Positions 40,884 through 49,056 of a stretch of DNA of 64,000 bases are shown piece by piece. Every line of letters begins with the position of its first letter. The stretch's first letter is position 1. This DNA comes from CAWIMX01 sp963837345 (lineage in GTDB: Bacteria > Acidobacteriota > Vicinamibacteria > Vicinamibacterales > CAVVIG01), in the NCBI GenBank assembly GCA_963837345.1, contig CAWIMX010000001.1, forward strand, positions 1,736,001 to 1,800,000, in the 5' to 3' direction. The notes under the pieces were generated by a model, which worked only from the letters and a program-made list of their open reading frames with translations, searched no databases and was not told the origin of the DNA. Position numbers and translations under genes: made by a program.

Positions 40884-41585
40884 GTGGACCGCGACCCGGG
40901 ACCTGTGGCCGTCGTCACCGGCGGGAACCGCGGGATCGGCTTCGCCGTGTGCCAGGCGCTCGGCGCTCGCGGCGCCACCGTCGTGCTGGGCTCGCGCGAC
41001 GCCGCCAGAGGCGACGAGGCGGCCGCGGCACTCGCCCGGGACGGCATCACCGCGCACGCGCGAACGCTCGACGTGACCAGGCAGGACCAGGTCGACGCGC
41101 TCGCCGAATGGCTGGCGCGCACGTTCGGCCACGTCGACATTCTGATCAACAACGCCGGCATCTATCCGGGTGGCCGCGCGTCGACGCTCGAGCCCGACGT
41201 CGCCGAGCAGGCCTGGCAGGTGAACGCGCTCGGTGCCTGGCGCATGGCCGTGGCGCTCGTGCCCCTCATGCGCCGACGCCGCGGGCGGATCGTCAACGTG
41301 TCGAGCGAGGCGGGGTCGCTCGCGTCGATGGGTGCGTCGATGGCGCCCTACAACGTCTCGAAGGCGGCACTGAACGCGATCACGCGCGTGCTTGCCGCGG
41401 ATCTGAAAGGCACCGGCATTCTGGTGAACGCGGTCTGTCCCGGCTGGGTGGCGACCGACATGGGCGGTGCGGGCGCTCCGCGGACGCCGGAGCAGGGCGC
41501 GGCGTCGGTCGTGTGGGCCGCCACCCTTCCGGATGGCGGCCCGACGGGCGGCTTCTTTCGCGACCGACGCCCGCTCCCCTGGTAG
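40884..41585 (+). CDS. Short-chain dehydrogenase/reductase
   Basis: A 233-residue SDR enzyme. The cofactor motif is VVTGGNRGIGFAV (TGxxxGxG), the ILINNAGIYPGG strand, catalytic S/YxxxK in NVSSEAGSLAS-MGASMAPYNVSKAALN and the PGWVATDMGG loop. Preference for NADPH is suggested by the S-R-D after the second strand (LGSRDAA). The substrate is unknown. The GTG start lies 6 bases after a GATAAT, with no ribosome-binding site. It is adjacent to tRNA-Ala outside the island and convergent with the esterase gene. Confidence 0.9.
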   Translation: MDRDPGPVAVVTGGNRGIGFAVCQALGARGATVVLGSRDAARGDEAAAALARDGITAHARTLDVTRQDQVDALAEWLARTFGHVDILINNAGIYPGGRASTLEPDVAEQAWQVNALGAWRMAVALVPLMRRRRGRIVNVSSEAGSLASMGASMAPYNVSKAALNAITRVLAADLKGTGILVNAVCPGWVATDMGGAGAPRTPEQGAASVVWAATLPDGGPTGGFFRDRRPLPW

Positions 41586-41607
41586 CCGGGGCGGGACGTC
41601 CCACCGG

Positions 41608-43176
41608 CTAGTGTCCGGAGTCCCGCGACGCCCGAAGCCGGGTGAAATACCTGTCGAGGAAATCGAGCGCCGGCCCGTGCGGCAGCGATCCCGCGGTGAC
41701 GGTGTCGCCGAACAGCATCACCCGCTCGGCCCTGGCATCGTAGATCGGCCAGGCCGGCAGTCCGCTGCCGTTCGGGTCGCCCGTCGCCGCGAAGTTCACC
41801 CAATACGACGACACGAGGTCGGCGAGCGTCCGATTGACGTCCTCCCACGGCGTGTCGGTGGCGTAGCGTCCGTTCACCCAGTTGAAGACGTAGGGAATCT
41901 CGGCGCCGTGTTGCGCGCCGACGCGCGCCGCGGTCGGACCCGGAGGCACGCGGCTGAAAAAGTACAGGTAGACGTTCGCGTGGCCGGTGTCGCGTGCCGC
42001 GCGCGCCCACGTGCGCATCTCCCAGCCGAACGTGAAATCGCGCATGCTCGCCGCGGCGGCCGACTCGGCCTCGGCGTCCGACGTGAAGGGATACAGCTTC
42101 AGAAAGGCGTCGGCGTCGGGTCCGTAGCGGCGCCGCGACTCATCCCGGAAGGCCTCGGCCGTCGTGTCGCGCGTGAAGATCGTCCCTTCGTCGGCATTCG
42201 ATCCGACGAGCGTCGGGACGTCGTTCTGCTTGCCCTGCGAGAAGGTGGTCTGAACGTCCTGCGGCAGGACCCAGCCGTCGACGTTGGCCCCCGTCAGGGA
42301 TCGACCCGCGTCGCCCAGTTCCTCGGCCGACCTGGCTCTCAGCGCCGCCAGCGAATCCGCGCCGAGGCTCCTGGCGAATGCGACGCCGGCCGTCTCGGCT
42401 TCCCTCAGGCTGCGCTCAGGCGCAAATTCACCGCCGCTCTCGCCGATCGCCCGCTGGAACAAGCCCTTCGCCAGCGGCGTTGCCGTGAGGTAGTTCACGC
42501 TCCAGGATCCCGCGGATTCGCCGAAAATCGTGACGCGCGTCGGATCACCGCCGAACGCCGCGATGTTCTTCTTCACCCACTGGAGCGCGGCAATCTGGTC
42601 GAGAAGGGCGTAGTTGCCCGAGGCGTGATGCGCCGATTCACGGGTGAGCTCCGGATGCGCGAAGAACCCGAACAGGCCCAGCCGGTAGTTCACCGTGACG
42701 ACGACGACGACGCCCTTGCGGGCGAGCTCTTCGCCCTCGTAGATTGCGCCGGCGCCGCTCCTGAGCGAGCCGCCGTGGATCCACACCATCACGGGCCTCC
42801 GGTCGCTCGGGTCGGCGGCGCCCGTATAGACGTTCAGGTAGAGGCAGTCTTCGCTCATCGTGGTGGCCGAGCGATCGCCGCCGTGCGGCGGGAACGCGCC
42901 GCCCCCGGCGGCTCGCTGCATGCAATTGGCGGAAAACGTGTCGGCGGCGCGGACGCCGGTCCATGCCGGCGCGGGCATTGGCGCGTGCCACCGGAGCGGC
43001 CCGATCGGCGGTGCGGCGAAGGGAATCCCTTTGAACACGCGGACGCCTCGCAATTCTCCGGGGACGCCCGAGACGAGGCCGTTCTCGACTCGGACCGGCT
43101 CAGTGACGGCGGCCTCGAGCGGCAGCCAGGCAGCGGCCGCGACGACGAGGAGAACGGCGAATCGGAGGGTGCGCAT
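41608..43176 (-). CDS. Secreted type-B carboxylesterase
   Basis: A 522-residue alpha/beta hydrolase. ATG at 43176 gives a signal peptide (MRTLRFAVLLVVAAAAWLPL ending in A-A). Catalytic serine lies in FGESAGSWS, the acidic residue in SNADEGT and the histidine in QHGAEIPYVF. The EDCLYLNVYT and VMVWIHGGSLRSG motifs place it with type-B esterases/lipases. It probably cleaves carboxylic esters in the periplasm. The longer upstream frame was rejected because the signal peptide begins at 43176. Confidence 0.92.
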   Translation of the reverse strand: MRTLRFAVLLVVAAAAWLPLEAAVTEPVRVENGLVSGVPGELRGVRVFKGIPFAAPPIGPLRWHAPMPAPAWTGVRAADTFSANCMQRAAGGGAFPPHGGDRSATTMSEDCLYLNVYTGAADPSDRRPVMVWIHGGSLRSGAGAIYEGEELARKGVVVVVTVNYRLGLFGFFAHPELTRESAHHASGNYALLDQIAALQWVKKNIAAFGGDPTRVTIFGESAGSWSVNYLTATPLAKGLFQRAIGESGGEFAPERSLREAETAGVAFARSLGADSLAALRARSAEELGDAGRSLTGANVDGWVLPQDVQTTFSQGKQNDVPTLVGSNADEGTIFTRDTTAEAFRDESRRRYGPDADAFLKLYPFTSDAEAESAAAASMRDFTFGWEMRTWARAARDTGHANVYLYFFSRVPPGPTAARVGAQHGAEIPYVFNWVNGRYATDTPWEDVNRTLADLVSSYWVNFAATGDPNGSGLPAWPIYDARAERVMLFGDTVTAGSLPHGPALDFLDRYFTRLRASRDSGH

Positions 43177-43214
43177 GTCGCGGATGATACACCGCCCGGC
43201 GCGCGCTGAAGCGC

Positions 43215-43826
43215 TCAGCTCCCCGTGTCCTTTGCCGCCGCCGATCGCCGGAAGGTCGTGACTGAGCCGCGCGCCACGCGCACCGAACTGACGAACGCGA
43301 GGCCCGTCCCGCAAGCCAGCCGCTTCAGGTCCGCCTCCGTCAGAACATCCGGATCGCCGGGCAGTTCGGCGACCGCGACGACGCCGCCCGGCCGGAGGAC
43401 GTTCGCGATGGAAGCCAGACAGGCCGCTGGACTTGGAACTTCTCCCAGGACGGCGACGAGAAACGCGACGTCGAATGTGTCGGGCCGAAAGGGCAAGGCG
43501 ACGGCGTCCGCCTGGGTGAAGCCCACGTTGCGCACGCCCGCCCGTCGAAGTCGTCGACGCGCTTTGTCCAGCATCTGGCGCTGAAGGTCGGCAAGCTCGA
43601 GCCGGCCGTCCGGGATGGCCCGTGCCACGTCGATGCTGAAAAAGCCCGGACCCGGGCCCACCTCGAGGACTCGCGACCTCGGCGTCAGGGGAAGGTGTGC
43701 GATCAACTGTCGCGGCGAGAACACCAGCCGCCGCATGGGGACCAGCAGCAGGAAGGCGAGCTGATGCGGATACGCCCCGCGCCCGCTGAACCGTTGCCAG
43801 ATGTTCTTCCAGCGTGTCCGACTCAT
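43215..43826 (-). CDS. SAM-dependent class I methyltransferase
   Basis: A 203-residue protein: VLEVGPGPGFFSIDVARAI binds SAM, ELADLQRQML acts as post-I loop, VAFLVAVLGEVPSP is motif II and NVLRPGGVVAVAELPGDPD is motif III. The N-terminus (FLLLVPMRRLVFSPRQL) is hydrophobic-basic and may associate with membrane or lipid, as in small methyltransferases that modify lipids. The substrate is unknown. It lies 38 bases upstream of the esterase on the same strand. Confidence 0.85.
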   Translation of the reverse strand: MSRTRWKNIWQRFSGRGAYPHQLAFLLLVPMRRLVFSPRQLIAHLPLTPRSRVLEVGPGPGFFSIDVARAIPDGRLELADLQRQMLDKARRRLRRAGVRNVGFTQADAVALPFRPDTFDVAFLVAVLGEVPSPAACLASIANVLRPGGVVAVAELPGDPDVLTEADLKRLACGTGLAFVSSVRVARGSVTTFRRSAAAKDTGS

Positions 43827-43962
43827 CTCTTCACTCCGTCAGCCGCGTCGCGCGCGATCTGCGCGATCGATTGTAAGGATCGGCGCCTGAGCTTGACGAA
43901 CCGCGACCGCTTTGAGGTAATGCGGGCTGCTACGCCATCCGGCGGCGCCGCGGAAGGACGGT

Positions 43963-46171
43963 ATGGCCCTCGAAGACGTTCTCGCGACTCAGAGTTTGTC
44001 GCACCGACGGTCGCGTCGCCCCGACTTCGAAGCGGAAAATCGGGTCATTCTGGCGATCGCGTCGTGCCTCTGCGAGCGGCCCGAGCACCTGCCCGACCGA
44101 TTGGCGTCGGCCGCGCTGGATCTGTGTCGCGCGGAGTCCGCGGGCCTCACGCTCGTCCACGACGGCTCGACCGCCGCGCCGCGGTGTCATGCCGTCGCCG
44201 GGCGCCTCGCCTCCCGTCTCGGCGGACGAGGGCCACGCCGCGCGAGTGCGTTCGCCCAGGTGCTCAGCACGAATCGCCCCATGCTGTTCGTGCATCCCGA
44301 GCGCCACTTCACGAGCCTCCGCCGTCTCCGGCTTCCGATCGCCGAAGCCCTCGTCGTGCCGTTCCGGGCCGGGCACGCGGCATCGGGCGCGGTGTGGGTG
44401 CTCGCCCACACGGGCGACCGGCACTTCGACGTGGAGGACGAGCGGCTGCTCGGCGATCTCGCGCGGTTCGCCTCCATGGGGTGGCCGTCGGCGGGCGGCG
44501 CGTCGTGGAAGTCGGGATCGCGTCGCAGCGCGACGGCTCGGGCGGAAAGCGACGTCTCGCGGCTCGATCGGCTCGAGCTCCTCAGCACGCGGCTGCTGAT
44601 GTCACGCCATCTGCCCAGCGCGCTCGACGAAATCCTCGACGCCGCCGTCGAGCTGCACGGGGCCGATATGGGAACGCTGCAGCTGTACCACCAGGAGCGC
44701 CACGCTCTCGAGCTTCTCGCCCATCGCGGATTCGAACGTGGGGTCCTCGAGCCGCTGCAGCCCGTCGGGCCAGGCGACGAGTCGGCGGCCGGCCGGGCGT
44801 GGCGCACGCGAACCACGGTGGTCGTCGCCGACGTGGAGGCGGAGCCGTCGTTCGAGAGGCAGCGGGACGCCGCGCGGCGCGCCGGCTACCGTGCGGTGCA
44901 GTCGACGCCGTTGTGCGCGCCGGGCGGCGCGGTCCTGGGCGTGATCTCCACGCACTTTCGCGAGGCGCACCGGCCGACCGATCGCGAAAACCGGCTGCTG
45001 CAGCTCTACACGCACCGGGCGGTCGGCCTGCTCGAGACCATGAAGGCGCAGGACGCGCTGCGCGAGGCCGTGCGGCGCAAGGACGACTTCCTCGCCATGC
45101 TCGGCCACGAACTGAGGAATCCGCTGGCCCCGATGCTCACCGCGCTCGAGGTGATGCGCATGCGCGGCTCCGACGCTCCGGAGCAGGACGTGCTCGAGCG
45201 GCAGGTGCATCACCTGGCGCGCATGGTCGAAGACCTCCTGGACGTCTCGCGCATCACGCGCGGCACGATCGCGCTGCGGCGGCATCCCGTGGAACTGTCG
45301 GCCGTGGTGGCGAGCGCGCTCGAACAGGCGGCGCCGCTCGTCGAGCGTCGCCTGCATCCCCTGGATGTCCGTGTGCCGGCCTCGGGACTCGCCGTGGACG
45401 CCGACGCCGAGCGCCTCGCACAGGTGGTGTCGAACCTCATCACCAATGCGGCGAAGTTCAGCGAGCCCGGTTCGCCCATCGCGCTGGAGGGCCGGCGCGC
45501 CGAAGGCCTGGTGCGGCTCGACGTCCGCGACCACGGCGTCGGGATTCCGCCCGAGATGCTGTCCACGCTCTTCGATCCGTTCGTGCAGCGGGCTCAAACG
45601 ATCGAACGGTCGCACGGAGGCCTCGGGCTGGGCCTCGCCATCGTCCACAGCCTGGTGGCGCTGCATGGGGGATTCCATCCGTGTCGAGAGCGCCGGCCCC
45701 AACGAGGGCAGCACGTTCATCCTGGAATTGCCGGCCGTCGACGAGCTGCCGGCGCCGCGGCCCCCGGCGCCGGCCTCGCGCGGGGAACGCCGCCCGCGCG
45801 GCACCCGCGTGCTCGTCGTCGACGACAACGAAGACGCGGCCGATGTGTTGTGCGTGGCGCTCGCCGCCGTGGGGTACGACGTCGAAGCGGCTCACGACGG
45901 CCCGTCGGCCATCGAAGTGGCGCGCCGCTTTCACCCCGACATCGCGCTGCTCGACATCGGGCTGCCCGTGATGGATGGCTACGAGCTTGCGCAGCACCTG
46001 CGCGCCCTGGGGGGCGACCATGTTCCGCGCCTGGTCGCCATCACGGGCTACGGGCTGCGCGGCGATCGGGAACGGTCCGAGCGGGCGGGCTTCGAGCACC
46101 ACTTGGTCAAGCCGGTGGATCTGACCCGGCTCCAGGACGTGATCGAATCGCCGGCGCGCACCGCGCGGTAG
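43963..46171 (+). CDS. Hybrid histidine kinase (GAF-GAF-HisKA-HATPase-REC), +1 frameshift near 45673
   Basis: 735 residues after restoring one base. Two GAF-like sensor regions (about 25-170 and 200-350) are followed by the dimerisation/phosphorylation helix with His382 in LGHELRNPLAPM, the ATPase domain (NLITNAAKFSE, DHGVGIPPEM, GLGLGLAIVHSLV) and a receiver domain with the phosphoaspartate in IALLDIGLPVMDGYE. An extra T in a TT pair at 45673-45674 splits the protein between the kinase G2 end and the receiver domain. No transmembrane segment is seen, so it probably senses a cytosolic signal. No partner regulator is adjacent. Confidence 0.88.
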
Positions 46172-46184
46172 CCCGGTCGCGCGA

Positions 46185-47180
46185 TCAGTTGTCGGTGAGG
46201 GTCCGTTCGAAGAAGCGCCAGATCCGATCCCACGCGTCGAGCTGCTCCGGCGTGTCGGCGGGCTGCCACGTGAGCGGATCGACCCGCCGATCGAACATGT
46301 GCCCGCCGGGCGCGCGGTCGTAGATCTTGATCTCGGCGAGATCCGGCTTGCGGGCGCGCAGCGCGTCGACCAGCTGCATGCTTTCTTCGATGTTGACGTC
46401 CTCGTCGTTGCCCACCACATGCACCAGCAGCGGGATGTCGAGCTTGTCGACGCTGAAGAGCGGCGAACGCGCCTTGTAGACGTCGTGCTCCTCGGAGGGC
46501 GGGCCGCCCAGCCGGTTCTGCGGATCGATCAGCCGGCGCTGCCGATCCACGCCCTTCCAGGCCAGGCGCTGAAAGAGATTGGCGACCGGCACGAGCGCCG
46601 CGGCCGATCGGAACAGGCCCGGATTCCGGAAGATCGCCAGGAGCGCGATCATGCCGCCGTGGCTCCAGCCGATGATGCCGATGCGGCTCGGGTCGACGTC
46701 CGCGTAGCGCGTCTTCAGAACGTCGACGGCCGTGGCCACGTCGTCCACTTCGGCGCCGCCGTAGTCGATGGCGTCGTAGAAGGCGCGGCCGTACCCGACG
46801 CTGCCGCGGTATTCCGGCGCAATCACGACGTAGCCGCGCGCGGTCGCCTCGCGAATGTAGGGGATGTAGTGCTCGTAGAGGTGCCCGCGGATGTCCTCGT
46901 GCGTCCACACGAGCGCTGGATGGCGGATGGCGTCGGCATGAAGCGGCTGGAAGACGAAGGCCGGAATCTGCAGGTCGTCCGCCCGGCTCCGATACGTGAT
47001 CTTCTCCATCCGCATGTAGCCGACGCTGGCGCGTCGCCATGCCTCGTCGGTCGCGGCCTGGCGCACCTGCGCGCCGCCGACGTCGGTGCGCGGGGGAGGA
47101 ACGGACTGGGCATGGAGGGGAGCCGCAGGGGCGACGACGAGCAGGGCGACGGCGAGCAGCCGGGTGGCAACCGGCGTCAT
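46185..47180 (-). CDS. Secreted prolyl-oligopeptidase-family alpha/beta hydrolase
   Basis: A 331-residue protein. Signal peptide at the start (LLAVALLVVAPAAPLHAQ). Catalytic serine in GIIGWSHGGMIAL; acidic residue likely in VVGNDEDVN and histidine in APGGHMFDRR. The VIAPEYRGSVGYGRAFYDAIDYGG motif is that of the S9 peptidase catalytic domain without a beta-propeller. It is probably exported and acts as peptidase or esterase. It is convergent with the histidine kinase gene, 13 bases apart. Confidence 0.88.
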   Translation of the reverse strand: MTPVATRLLAVALLVVAPAAPLHAQSVPPPRTDVGGAQVRQAATDEAWRRASVGYMRMEKITYRSRADDLQIPAFVFQPLHADAIRHPALVWTHEDIRGHLYEHYIPYIREATARGYVVIAPEYRGSVGYGRAFYDAIDYGGAEVDDVATAVDVLKTRYADVDPSRIGIIGWSHGGMIALLAIFRNPGLFRSAAALVPVANLFQRLAWKGVDRQRRLIDPQNRLGGPPSEEHDVYKARSPLFSVDKLDIPLLVHVVGNDEDVNIEESMQLVDALRARKPDLAEIKIYDRAPGGHMFDRRVDPLTWQPADTPEQLDAWDRIWRFFERTLTDN

Positions 47181-47190
47181 ACTCCCAATG

Positions 47191-47421
47191 CTACACCCGG
47201 GGAGGGGCCTCCGAGGCCCGCTCGTGCGCGCGCGCGAGCCAGTCGCTCAAGTGCTGCACGGCTTCGTCGGGCGTCCGCCCGTAGAACGGCATCAGCGCCG
47301 TCGGTACCCCGGGCATGCGAACGATGCAGGCCCGCCATCGATCGGCGCCGACCGCCGAGGCCTCGATGAGGTAGAGCCGTCCTCCAATGGATTCCTCGAA
47401 GCGATGCGTGGCGGTGGGCAC
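47191..47421 (-). CDS. Small conserved hypothetical protein
   Basis: About 76 residues, reading THRFEESIGGRLYLIEASAV and then CIVRMPGVPTALMPFYGRTPDEAV, ending HERASEAPPRV. GTG at 47421 is the preferred start; the open frame continues upstream but without recognisable content. It may be an antitoxin-like or DUF-type small beta-alpha protein. It follows the hydrolase gene upstream by 10 bases on the same strand. Low certainty on start and identity. Confidence 0.5.
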   Translation of the reverse strand: MPTATHRFEESIGGRLYLIEASAVGADRWRACIVRMPGVPTALMPFYGRTPDEAVQHLSDWLARAHERASEAPPRV

Positions 47422-47673
47422 GGGTTGGAACAAGCTGACTGGTTCGGAAGGCCGAATTGTACGCGTCTGCCTGCGTCGATCAAGCGAAGCGCCGTACGAA
47501 TCCGCGTCCACAATGGAATCGCCGGCCTGTTCGAGAGATGAAGCGGAAGCAAAATTTCTTCGCGTGTCGATCCATCCACAGGAAATCGACGGTTGATCCA
47601 CAGGATTTCCACACCTCGCGGTGGCCACGCCTTGCTTGACCTCCACTGGGTCGCCACGTACGCTGGACTCTTC

Positions 47674-49056
47674 ATGCCCAACCGATCGTGGGTGCGGGCG
47701 GGAGCCGTCGTGGCCCTCCTCGTTGCGACCTGTCCGGCGGCCGCGGCCGACGATGCCACGTTGTTCCGGGTCTTCCTGAAGGACGGCAATGCCCTGGTCA
47801 GCTACGGCGAGATGGCGCGCGTGGACGGGCGCGTGATCTTCTCCCTCAAGGCGGGCACGGCGGCCGACGCGCCGCTGCAGATGGTGAATCTCGACGAGAG
47901 CCTGGTGGACTGGGCGCGAACGGACCGCTACGCGTATGCCGCCCGCGCCACGCACTATCTGGCGACCCGCGCCGACGCCGACTACGCGGTGCTGGCCAAC
48001 GAGGTCGCGCGCACGCTGAGCACCGTGGCGCTCACCGAGGATCCCGCCGAGCGCCTGAAGCTCGTGGAGAAGGCGCGCGCCGCGCTCGCCACCTGGCCGA
48101 CGACCCACTTCAACTTCCGCCAGGCCGAAGTGCGGCAGATGCTCGGACTGCTCGACGACGCCATCGCGGGCCTGAAGGCCGCGGCGGGCGGCACGTTCGA
48201 CCTGAGCCTCGTGGCCTATGCCGACGCGCCCCCCGCGCTCGAGACCGTGCTTCCGCCGCCGACGTTGAAGGAGTCGATCGAGCAGGTGCTCCTGGCTGCA
48301 CGCGTGTCCGACACGGCTGCCGATCGCGAAGCGCTGCTCGCCCTCGCCCTGGATCGCCTGACTGCCGACGACGACGTGCTGCCCGCCGAGTGGGTGATCG
48401 ACGCGCGAACTTCCGCGCGCGCGCGCCTCGACGCGGAGCTCGCCCTCGATCGCCGGTACAAGACGATCGTCGACGACTATGCCCTCCGCGCCAAGGAGGC
48501 GGCCCGGCGTGCGGACGTCCAGGGCCTGGAGTGGATTCTGGCGCGGGTCCGCCAGCGCGACGATCAGCTCGGCAACAGGCGGCCGGGCGTCGTCAACGCC
48601 TTGACTGCCGAAGTCGCCGCCGATCTCGACGCCGCGCGCCGCCTGCAGCTGGCTCGCGATCGGTGGACGATGCGGTTGCCGGTCTATCGCGATTACAACG
48701 CGCGAATGAAGCTCGCCGTCTCCCTGCTCGATGCCGTCGGGATGCCGCTCGAGAACATCAAGTCGCTCGCCGGCGTCAGTCCAGCGCTCCTGGATGCCAT
48801 GGAGCGCGACATCGCGCAGATTCGGCTGCTCGCCGCCGGGATCACGCCTCCCGCCGAGCTCGCCAGCGCGCACGCCTTGTTCGTGAGCGCGGCCAACCTG
48901 GCCGCCAACGCCGCCAGGCTGCGCCGCGAGGCGGTGCTGTCCGGCAGCATGTCGACGGCCTGGGACGCCTCGTCGGCCGCGGCCGGAGCCTTGATGCTGA
49001 GCGCCCGAGCGAAAGCCGACTCGAGAGTGGTGCTCCGCCGGCCGGAACTGCCGTGA
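47674..49056 (+). CDS. Secreted conserved hypothetical protein
   Basis: A 460-residue protein with a cleavable signal peptide (VRAGAVVALLVATCPAAAA). The first part (about 30-80) resembles a short beta unit (LFRVFLKDGNALVSYGEMARVDGRVIFSL), and most of the remainder is alpha-helical with repeated Asp/Arg/Leu heptads, for instance ALALDRLTADDDV. I recognise no catalytic motif. The stop overlaps the AddB-like start as GTGA, so it is transcribed with the recombination genes. Its role there is unknown. Confidence 0.7.
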   Translation: MPNRSWVRAGAVVALLVATCPAAAADDATLFRVFLKDGNALVSYGEMARVDGRVIFSLKAGTAADAPLQMVNLDESLVDWARTDRYAYAARATHYLATRADADYAVLANEVARTLSTVALTEDPAERLKLVEKARAALATWPTTHFNFRQAEVRQMLGLLDDAIAGLKAAAGGTFDLSLVAYADAPPALETVLPPPTLKESIEQVLLAARVSDTAADREALLALALDRLTADDDVLPAEWVIDARTSARARLDAELALDRRYKTIVDDYALRAKEAARRADVQGLEWILARVRQRDDQLGNRRPGVVNALTAEVAADLDAARRLQLARDRWTMRLPVYRDYNARMKLAVSLLDAVGMPLENIKSLAGVSPALLDAMERDIAQIRLLAAGITPPAELASAHALFVSAANLAANAARLRREAVLSGSMSTAWDASSAAAGALMLSARAKADSRVVLRRPELP

